Source of the DNA: Treponema sp. UBA4307
Lineage (GTDB): Bacteria; Spirochaetota; Spirochaetia; Treponematales; Treponemataceae
Assembly (NCBI GenBank): GCA_002394685.1
Contig: DGUP01000055.1
Coordinates: 48,830 to 112,829 of the forward strand
Direction of reading: 5' to 3'
Length of the DNA: 64,000 nt
The notes beneath the pieces were generated by a model. That model was not told where the DNA came from and searched no databases. It worked only from the letters and a program-made list of their open reading frames with translations. The position numbers and the translations under genes are program-made. How positions within the stretch are numbered: the first letter of the stretch is position 1; each line of letters opens with the position of its first letter. Below, in pieces: positions 44,495 through 50,585 of this stretch.

Positions 44495-44527
44495 TAAAAA
44501 AAGACCCGCTGCCGAAGCAAGGGGTCT
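44495..44527 (-). terminator. leuA attenuator terminator with UUCG tetraloop
   Basis: Minus strand: AGACCCCTTGC-TTCG-GCAGCGGGTCT (44527-44502), ten of eleven positions paired, closed by a C(UUCG)G tetraloop and followed by seven T residues. It lies about 100 bases after the leader-peptide stop codon and 100 before leuA. Confidence 0.85.
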
Positions 44528-44629
44528 GTAATTTGCAAGTTTGATTTATTTTGAAAACCTTAAGGCTTTCTTTCAATCAATCATACCTTATAGCTAATAC
44601 TATACATCTTCCAGCACCTTTCTTCGGGT

Positions 44630-44677
44630 TTACAAGAGAGAAGTTAGTAGTAGTAGTACGAGTGATTTCTTATTCAT
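44630..44677 (-). CDS. leuL: leu operon leader peptide
   Basis: A 15-codon open frame, MNKKSLVLLLLTSLL, with seven leucine codons: CTC, four successive CTA codons, CTC and TTG. It begins 7-8 bases after a near-perfect -10 box, so the message is essentially leaderless. An intrinsic terminator stands between it and leuA. This is the arrangement of a transcription attenuator: slow translation of the leucine codons would favour an antiterminator. The alternative start ATG two codons upstream (44683) is in frame but would lie in front of the likely +1. Regulation by attenuation is inferred from layout; it has been established for leu operons in Proteobacteria. Confidence 0.82.
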   Translation of the reverse strand: MNKKSLVLLLLTSLL

Positions 44678-44684
44678 ATGCATA

Positions 44685-44713
44685 TTTATACATTGAAAGT
44701 GAATATATGTCAA
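44685..44713 (-). promoter_or_regulatory. leuL-leuA promoter
   Basis: Minus strand TTGACA (44713-44708) and TATAAA (44690-44685), exactly 17 bp apart. The expected start of transcription is about 44677-44679, at the first base of the leader-peptide ATG. Confidence 0.82.
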
Positions 44714-44768
44714 GACTGATTTCCTGGTAATGGCTTGCTGCCTGTAAATGAATTTTTCTAAGTTTTCT

Positions 44769-45542
44769 TTAATACCAAGATAAATCAGAGATTACAATAT
44801 TTTCAGGAATGTAGTATTTAGGGCCTCCTCGTTCTACAGATACATAGCCTCCAAATATCCAGCCGAATTTTCCATCATCATATTCAATTTTCAACCAGTG
44901 ATCTGTTAATCCGTCTATTGTTTCTGTTTCCTCTGTAATAGCTACTATATCGAAATTTTCTTGCGGAGAACGAGTGCCTTCCTCAAAATTATGTAGAAGA
45001 AAAACTTTTTTGCCATCAAGTCCCGGTTTATCTCTTACGTTTAGTCTTTCCCATACTGAGATTCTCTGGCTTATTTTACGAACAGTCCATTTTTTTGATG
45101 TTTGAATTTCTTCCAGTATTTCATATCGGTTTTCATAATATGGATCCGTATATTCTCCTAAGGAATCAGAGCTTGTACAGATATAACCTACAGAATTCTC
45201 CAGTTGAATTTTGAACCATAACTGACCAGGAAGATTTCCCCATCTGTCTTTAGGTTTATTGAAATATTCAATTGTTATAACTTCTAAAACATTAATACTA
45301 TCATTATCCTTTAATTTTCCTATACTATTTTTGAAAGTATACTCTTTGTATATAGTCCGATTATTTTCTTCCAGCAAGTCACCAATTTTTATATTGTTGA
45401 TGAGACATTTACGGATAGTTGTTTTAACTCCATCTTCTTCAAACGATGCAATAATAGTTCCATTTCCATCTTTGTAATTCGGATTAGAAAACACAACTTG
45501 TGCAATAAAGAATACAATAATTAGTAAGATGTTTTTTTTCAT
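44769..45542 (-). CDS. Secreted SH3-like-domain protein
   Basis: A 257-residue exported protein (signal peptide to about residue 19). A C-terminal SH3b-like segment is visible: RLNVRDKPGLDGKKVFLL followed by HWLKIEYDDGKFGWIFGGYVSV. The first half contains a second weakly similar segment (LWFKIQLENSVGYICTSS). Bacterial SH3 domains commonly bind peptidoglycan or peptides. GGAGG precedes the ATG. Two further exported-protein genes on the same strand lie upstream, so this is the tail of a small envelope-protein cluster. Role unknown. Confidence 0.75.
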   Translation of the reverse strand: MKKNILLIIVFFIAQVVFSNPNYKDGNGTIIASFEEDGVKTTIRKCLINNIKIGDLLEENNRTIYKEYTFKNSIGKLKDNDSINVLEVITIEYFNKPKDRWGNLPGQLWFKIQLENSVGYICTSSDSLGEYTDPYYENRYEILEEIQTSKKWTVRKISQRISVWERLNVRDKPGLDGKKVFLLHNFEEGTRSPQENFDIVAITEETETIDGLTDHWLKIEYDDGKFGWIFGGYVSVERGGPKYYIPENIVISDLSWY

Positions 45543-45603
45543 TTTTCCTCCCTGAAAAGCCTGTAGCCTGTCCTTATACTAACTTCATGTCTTATAAATA
45601 TCG

Positions 45604-46563
45604 TTAAAAGAAATTGTAAGACATAGATTTTAAATCTTTCGATAAATAAACATTTCCTTCTTTGTCGATTATGGCTTCTTTATCTCTAAAAACAACTACT
45701 GCATAGTTTCCAACAAATCTACGAGCTCCATCAAATTGACATGGAATAACAATCTCAAATTTTGGATTCATATAGCCGAATTTTTTTGTCCTTTTGTCTC
45801 TAATGAGAACTAGTCCATTTTCATAATAAGGATCTACAGGTTCTATACTTATCGGGAGCTCTTTTGACCTGCCTTTTTTATCGAACTGTATCCATTTCTT
45901 ATCTTTATTTTTTACCAGGGCATAATTTTCATTGAAGGCATATCCGATTACAGGTTCTTTTCTTGGACCTATATCCTCTGGATCAATATAGAAAGTAGTT
46001 TCAATAACAAGCTTTCCTTTTTTATTCACAAAGCCAGATCTTCCGTCCTTTAAAATAACTGCAATGAATCCGTCTTTATAAAATGAAGTTGCCTGATCTA
46101 TATCTTTTAATAGAACGTTTCCTTTTCTATCAACTATACTGTATAAACATCCAACGCTATTCTTTTCCCAAACTAAACCTGTACCATCTCTATAACCAAA
46201 TTCTATTAAATATCTATCATCCCTTTGAAATGGTGTCATAACCCCTGTTTCTAAATTCAAGAGCTGGTCTTTTGAAGCTTTGATTAGTATTTCATTCTCA
46301 GAATAGAAAGTATAGTTTAACCACGAATCCTGGAACAGTAATTTTAGCGAAGAATTATATATATAGGTAACATGATTCTTATTAGCAATTACAGAATTGT
46401 CATTTACTGAAATCCAATCATATTCAGCAGGTACTACAATTTTTCTGTCCTGGTTAATAAGTCCATACTTACCATCTTTTACAAAAAGACTGTAAGTTTC
46501 TGCAAAAAGACATGTGCTTAATAATGTAAAACACAAAACCAAATTTAAAAGTTTTCTCTTCAT
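45604..46563 (-). CDS. Secreted WG-repeat protein
   Basis: About 319 residues from the ATG at 46563; TTGGAGAT lies 5 bases upstream and the earlier in-frame codon is only that TTG. The signal peptide ends near residue 21. The mature protein consists of WG-type repeats, for example KDGKYGLINQDRKIVVPAEYDWIS, FVNKKGKLVIETTFY and FGYMNPKFEIVIPCQFDGAR; the first is quoted here in two parts as KDGKYGLINQDRKI and VVPAEYDWIS. WG repeats form beta-structures of unknown binding function and are common in spirochetes and Bacteroidetes. It is 5-18 bases after the interrupted gene upstream. Confidence 0.78.
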   Translation of the reverse strand: MKRKLLNLVLCFTLLSTCLFAETYSLFVKDGKYGLINQDRKIVVPAEYDWISVNDNSVIANKNHVTYIYNSSLKLLFQDSWLNYTFYSENEILIKASKDQLLNLETGVMTPFQRDDRYLIEFGYRDGTGLVWEKNSVGCLYSIVDRKGNVLLKDIDQATSFYKDGFIAVILKDGRSGFVNKKGKLVIETTFYIDPEDIGPRKEPVIGYAFNENYALVKNKDKKWIQFDKKGRSKELPISIEPVDPYYENGLVLIRDKRTKKFGYMNPKFEIVIPCQFDGARRFVGNYAVVVFRDKEAIIDKEGNVYLSKDLKSMSYNFF

Positions 46564-46580
46564 TTTTATCTCCAAGTAGA

Positions 46581-47513
46581 TTAAAAATATTCGTTAAAGA
46601 AATCATCCTTCTCGGAAAGAATTTCTATTCTTCTTATAGAATATTCTCCTTCTGTTTTTCCGTAAGGTTTTATTTCTTCATATTCCAGAAATCCTGATGA
46701 ATTGAATTTTCTTACATACTCTTTATGGATTTCTTTTTCTTTTCCTTCTTTTGCAAATACAATTACACCAGTTTCAGGACCTGTACTTTCATAGATTTGT
46801 GTTTCAGAACCATCTGGAATAATTTTGCTTTCTTTTACAACACAGCAACGATCATACTCTGTAATAAAACTTACATTCTCATATCCTTTCCAATACATCG
46901 AATATTCGTAAATATTTGTATTATCATTAAAAGTAAGTTTATATGTTTTTATTGAATTATTATAATCCGGATTCCTTCTTAAAAGTTGATTTTTACTAAA
47001 TTCATATTCAGTAATTGGATTATTTTCAAAAAAAGTACAAATCAATGTTTTATCAGTTATCTTCAGACTACCTTTTTCAGTGACAGTTTTATTCCGTTTT
47101 AAATCTTTCTCCACAATTAAGTAGTCTGTTTTATTACAGGAATAATTTTCATGGCTTTTATAAGCAATATAATTATTATCTGCAACATTTATATAATACA
47201 CATCACTTATTCTTCCTTCCGAATCAAAGAAGTAATATTTATATGACACATCCCTGGTATAAGAGTCTGAATAAGATTTTAAGCCCTTTTCATCAAGGAT
47301 ATAATTTTCATAAGTTTCCTTAATTATTTTATTCTTAAACTATTTTAGATTCTTGATGTAAAATTTTCCTGCAAAAAATGGATTTCTTGCATTGAATTCG
47401 TAACAGTCAGCTTTAGGGTCAAAATACTTCTTAAATACAGAGTATGTTGCATCTTTAGCATAAAGCATAGACACACTCATCATTACTAATAAAACAGATA
47501 TAATACGCTTCAT
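46581..47513 (-). pseudogene. Secreted hypothetical protein interrupted by an in-frame amber codon
   Basis: A good start at 47513 (CTGGAG 6 bases upstream) opens with a signal peptide, MKRIISVLLVMMSVSMLYAK, and runs 57 codons to a TAG at 47342-47340. The same frame then continues without further stops for 253 codons to 46581, and the sequence after the stop (FKNKIIKETYENYILDEKG) has the same character as before it. The downstream part alone has only a GTG (47249) as a possible start, with no ribosome site. So the gene appears broken by one nonsense change; a sequencing error or read-through is the alternative. The protein shows YKYYFFDSEGRISDVYYI and other beta-rich stretches; no family recognised. 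Confidence 0.72.
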
Positions 47514-47710
47514 TGTTTTCTCCAGAAAGATTCAAAATAAACCAATATACAATTGTTTTCTATAATAAGTAAAACCTATAACTTTTTCTTCTTTTTTGGG
47601 GAACGTAAATATAACTTTTTTTTATAAAATGTCAAGACCTTTTCTTAATACCTTATTTATTAACTAATTCGTAAGCGATTTTGTCTGTTGTTAAGAATTA
47701 TTCACAGTAG

Positions 47711-47888
47711 AAACTTATATTGACTATTCCCGTTAACGGAAAATAGAATGCTTATCCTAAGTTATTTACTGCATTTTTTATTCAATCTTGATATTGATTA
47801 CAACCAGCGCCAGCGGCCAAATGTATGAAAACATTTTAAACTCCTGTAATAAGTTTAGCCTGTTGTGACGGTAGGTGCCCATCCGCTG
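47711..47888 (-). repeat. Left copy of a duplicated DMT-gene segment
   Basis: 47711-47807 matches 49336-49432 at 95 of 97 positions, and 47803-47888 matches 49806-49891 at 84 of 86. The two matched blocks meet here at ACCAG, whereas in the right copy they lie 373 bp apart. That shows a duplication followed by deletion of the middle of the gene between two short ACCAG direct repeats. Both copies have the same orientation and flank the DUF6273-like lipoprotein gene. Confidence 0.85.
47778..47834 (-). pseudogene. Internally deleted remnant of the DMT transporter gene
   Basis: An 18-codon frame reads MFSYIWPLALVVINIKIE: the first eleven residues and the last seven of the intact transporter at 49403-49837, joined in frame. 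The deletion junction is at the ACCAG repeat. The ribosome site and 5' leader are retained. Not expected to make a working protein. Confidence 0.85.
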
Positions 47889-47913
47889 GACAATAAAGTA
47901 TTTTTTTATTTTG

Positions 47914-47960
47914 TGTAACAATGCGAAGGGCACAAAGCACCTCTTCTTCGCATTGTTACA
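47914..47960. repeat. 15-bp perfect inverted repeat (17-base loop)
   Basis: TGTAACAATGCGAAG (47914-47928) and CTTCGCATTGTTACA (47946-47960). It lies 27-73 bases after the lipoprotein stop codon. The sequence beyond it on the minus strand is A-rich, not T-rich, so it is not a normal terminator. It may stabilise the transcript's 3' end or mark the edge of an inserted segment. Confidence 0.6.
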
Positions 47961-47986
47961 GATTTTACTTCGTAAGAGTATTACAG

Positions 47987-49099
47987 TCAGTTTTCTTGGG
48001 AAATTGACAAAGCGGGAACTACTCCTAAGCAATTAAGTTCAACACTGTCGTAGGAAATGGCTATGCCAGTATCTTCGATTAAGTACGCGTTTTTACTATA
48101 TCTATAGTCGGGCGAGCGCAGCCACCAATTGCCGCCGAAGCCGTAGCCGTCGTCTTCAACTCCCTGGTATGCGTAGTTTGCCTTTGCATAGTCCGTAGTC
48201 GCTCTTATGCGGCTGTTTCCTTTACCACGCTGGTCGTATACCGTAAATCTGTAATCTGTTGTTGTTGCTTCCTTTTCGCTCAGTAAAAAGATTTTATCGC
48301 TTGTGTCTTCGCAGGCATTTTCGTTCGTTCCGCTGTTCCACTGGCTTGCATTTGAGGCTGGATTTGTGCTTGCCGCAGAGTTGTCCACTGTTGTTGTGGC
48401 AATAAGTCTCTGTGCCCTTGCGGTAAATGCTGTTTGCAAGAAGCCTTTTCCCTTGTAGGTGCTGTCCGTTGTCTGCTCAGCTGAATCAGTTGCTTTTACC
48501 GCATAGCTTAAACCGTTAAGGTATGCCCTGATTTTTGAGTGCTCGTAGTTGTTTGGATAAACAGTTTCTCCACCTATGGTGCGGTTTACATCGGAATAGT
48601 CATAGTAAGCCACATTTGCGGTCAAAATGCTTTCCGCAAGAAGAATCTTGTTTCCGTCTGCGCTCGGGTTTAAGACACGCCACTTAATCGGCTCCACCTT
48701 GAAGTATCTTTCAAAGTTCGCGCTCGCCTCACTAACTCTGTAGCCGTTGCTGTAGGTTTTGCCATTGGTGTAAGGGTAACCGTTCTCCTTGCATTTTGCG
48801 TAATAATTGCCGTCGCTTCCCAAATAGTAGGTCATGTATCCCATTGTTACGCTCTTTGTTTCATCAACTGTTACGCTTCCTGCCTTAATGGTCTGCGGCC
48901 AGTCGCCAAAGGTACAGTATGTTGCCTCTGTTCCGGCACTTCCGTCTGTCCCTTCCGCAAGGTAAGTTACCGTGCTGTGGAAATGGTAGGTTCCTCCGCC
49001 TCCAGTGCCACCACCGCTTACATTCGGGTCGCAGGAAGCAAAGCCAAAAATCATTGCCGTCGATAAAACCGCTACAATGCCAATTCGTGAAATTTTCAT
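47987..49099 (-). CDS. DUF6273-like lipoprotein
   Basis: 370 residues from the ATG at 49099, with GGAGG 9 bases upstream; longer in-frame extensions run through the repeat tract and are unlikely. The signal ends in FGFASC, a lipobox with Cys23, then a glycine-rich spacer. The body has the DUF6273 pattern: TFGDWPQT, EPIKWRVLNPSADGNKILLAESI, FLLSEKEA and GNWWLRSPDYRYSKNAYLI, and a closing GVVPALSIS. Such domains occur in many copies in treponemes and Firmicutes and may bind or shape surface structures. The gene is visibly richer in G+C than its neighbours and lies between the two copies of a duplicated segment, suggesting insertion by recombination. A (AATG)6 tract lies upstream. Confidence 0.82.
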   Translation of the reverse strand: MKISRIGIVAVLSTAMIFGFASCDPNVSGGGTGGGGTYHFHSTVTYLAEGTDGSAGTEATYCTFGDWPQTIKAGSVTVDETKSVTMGYMTYYLGSDGNYYAKCKENGYPYTNGKTYSNGYRVSEASANFERYFKVEPIKWRVLNPSADGNKILLAESILTANVAYYDYSDVNRTIGGETVYPNNYEHSKIRAYLNGLSYAVKATDSAEQTTDSTYKGKGFLQTAFTARAQRLIATTTVDNSAASTNPASNASQWNSGTNENACEDTSDKIFLLSEKEATTTDYRFTVYDQRGKGNSRIRATTDYAKANYAYQGVEDDGYGFGGNWWLRSPDYRYSKNAYLIEDTGIAISYDSVELNCLGVVPALSISQEN

Positions 49100-49181
49100 T
49101 TTAATCCTCCGTATATGTAAAATTTCTAAATTCCAATAGAACATATTTGCATCCGGGGTCAAAAATGAATAAATCAGATAA

Positions 49182-49206
49182 AATGAATGAATGAATGAAT
49201 GAATGA
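49182..49206. repeat. Tetranucleotide repeat (AATG)6 upstream of the lipoprotein gene
   Basis: Six uninterrupted AATG units plus one base, 83-107 bp upstream of the lipoprotein ATG. A possible -35 box TTGACC (49162-49157) lies 19 bp closer to the gene. Such tracts change length by slippage and can switch promoter strength. Confidence 0.8.
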
Positions 49207-49335
49207 CGTTTTTTTGATGCAACAACTCATATGAAAAACCTTACTTAATTATTTTTAATTATATTTACAGAATAACTTTTTGTTATAAATTGTCAAGCAT
49301 TTTTTCATCTATTGTTAAGAAATTTACATATTAAT

Positions 49336-49891
49336 AAACTTATATTGACTATTCTCGTTAACGGAAAATAGAATGCTTATCCTAAGTTATTTGCTGCATT
49401 TTTTATTCAATCTTGATATTGATTACAACCAGTCCCACAAGACAGATGGCAATTCCAAGAAATTTATTCCAGCTGACTTTTTCCTTGAAAAAGATAATAC
49501 CAACAAGTAAAAGAAGACTGCCCAGAATGGCACTTTGAATTATCTGAGCTGTAGAAATTTCCCATCCCGCTTTAAATGCATAAATCCAGCCCAGTTCCAT
49601 TCCCAGCAAAGATAGTCCAAGAAGAAATGATGACCAGTTGAGTTTACGATATTCAGCAAAAATATTTGAATCTTTGTTAAGAAGAAAATAGAAAAGAAAT
49701 GAAATAAAAGCAGCAAGCAGATACGATATTGTTAATGATGCAAATGGATTAAGGCCGGAAGGAATTGATTTTGCGCAAATCTGGTAAACAAGGTTGGACA
49801 CAATAACCAGCGCCAGCGGCCAAATGTATGAAAACATTTAAAACTCCTGTAATAAGTTTGGCCTGTTGTGACGGTAGGTGCCCATCCGCTG
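49336..49891 (-). repeat. Right (intact) copy of the duplicated segment carrying the DMT gene
   Basis: Contains the blocks 49336-49432 and 49806-49891 that match the left copy at 47711-47888. Between them lies the coding sequence lost from the left copy. The conserved part includes the 5' leader with CAGCGGATGGGCACC. Confidence 0.85.
49403..49837 (-). CDS. Half-size DMT (EamA-like) transporter
   Basis: A 144-residue membrane protein with five hydrophobic helices (about 4-22, 30-54, 68-88, 95-118, 122-142), equal to a single EamA repeat. Full EamA permeases have two repeats, so this should work as a dimer like SMR proteins. The ending VSWNKFLGIAICLVGLVVINIKIE carries the usual last EamA helix; it is given here as VSWNKFLGIAI and CLVGLVVINIKIE. 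AGGAG precedes the ATG. An upstream leader contains the hairpin GCTGAAA...TTTCAGC (49891-49917), retained only in part in the left copy. Substrate unknown; small metabolite or cation export is likely for the family. Confidence 0.82.
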   Translation of the reverse strand: MFSYIWPLALVIVSNLVYQICAKSIPSGLNPFASLTISYLLAAFISFLFYFLLNKDSNIFAEYRKLNWSSFLLGLSLLGMELGWIYAFKAGWEISTAQIIQSAILGSLLLLVGIIFFKEKVSWNKFLGIAICLVGLVVINIKIE

Positions 49892-49947
49892 AAAAAGACT
49901 TTACCACTTTCAGCCATAAATTTTCAAGCCCCCCTGCTTTTAAGAAT

Positions 49948-49976
49948 TTGACCTTAAGCAAACAGTAAAATAAAAT
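49948..49976 (+). promoter_or_regulatory. Promoter of the Nudix gene
   Basis: TTGACC (49948-49953) and TAAAAT (49971-49976), 17 bp apart, about 36 bp before the ATG at 50013. Confidence 0.65.
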
Positions 49977-50012
49977 GATAAAAAAAATTTCGCAATAAAG
50001 ACTGGGATTAAT

Positions 50013-50585
50013 ATGGAAGAATTTGATTTGTATACCTGCAGCAGAAAAAAAACAGGATCAAAAATTGTAAGAGGCTCAGGAGAAAAAATACCGGAAGGCT
50101 CTTACCGTCTGGTAGTCGGTGTTCTGATTTTCAATTCAAAAGGAGAACTTTTAATCCAGCAGAGGTCAAAAGAAAAAACTACCTGGACAAATCTCTGGGA
50201 CATTTCCTGTGCAGGTCACGTACAGGCTGGAGAAACTTCACAAGAAGGAGCGTCCCGAGAATTAAAGGAAGAGCTTGGGTTGACTTACGATTTTACTTCT
50301 GTACCGGCTGCAATTTCAATTTCCTTTCCAAAGGGCTTTGAAGACTTTTACGTTCTTCACCTGGACATGGAACCTGGGAAACTGAATCTTCAAAAGGATG
50401 AAGTTCAAAAGGTAATGTGGGCATCAAAAGAAAAAGTTCTGGAAATGCTTAAATGCAAAAATCCTGAAGAAAGTTTTATTCCCTATGAAAAATCTTTTCT
50501 GGAATATTGTTTTTACTGCAGCAAAAAACAAGGGCTCCACACCAGGGAAGACTGGACAAGGAACCCTTCAAACAAAACTATCTGA
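50013..50585 (+). CDS. Nudix hydrolase
   Basis: A 190-residue protein with an intact Nudix box at residues 68-90: G-x5-E-x7-REL-x-EELGL, seen as GHVQAGE and SRELKEELGL. Flanking elements GSYRLVVGVLIFNSKGELLIQQRS and KTTWTNLWDISC are typical of the isopentenyl-diphosphate-isomerase-like or YfcD branch (quoted in part: LVVGVLIFNSKGELLIQQRS). It should hydrolyse a nucleoside-diphosphate-linked compound in the cytoplasm; the substrate is not predictable. It overlaps the end of the convergent DUF4954-like gene by 8 bases. Confidence 0.88.
   Translation: MEEFDLYTCSRKKTGSKIVRGSGEKIPEGSYRLVVGVLIFNSKGELLIQQRSKEKTTWTNLWDISCAGHVQAGETSQEGASRELKEELGLTYDFTSVPAAISISFPKGFEDFYVLHLDMEPGKLNLQKDEVQKVMWASKEKVLEMLKCKNPEESFIPYEKSFLEYCFYCSKKQGLHTREDWTRNPSNKTI

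Larger units (their letters stand above)
47514..47986. other. 473-bp gap with a decayed transporter copy and a long hairpin
   Basis: Holds an AT-rich tract (47560-47660) weakly similar to 49269-49335, the left copy of a duplicated segment (47711-47888) with an 18-codon remnant of a DMT transporter, and a 15-bp perfect inverted repeat (47914-47960). No full-length gene is visible. Confidence 0.6.

Noticed and set aside
47914..47960. Terminator of the DUF6273-like lipoprotein gene
   Set aside because: The stem is perfect but the sequence after it on the minus strand is A-rich; recorded as an inverted repeat instead.
47987..49225. Longer 412-residue version of the DUF6273-like lipoprotein
   Set aside because: The extra 42 residues run through the AATG repeat and promoter region, and a strong ribosome site plus lipoprotein signal mark the start at 49099.
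49806..49917. Riboswitch in the leader of the DMT transporter (hairpin plus CAGCGGATGGGCACC)
   Set aside because: The segment is structured and preserved in part in the duplicate, but I could not match it to guanidine, preQ1, purine, TPP, ZTP or other classes I know.
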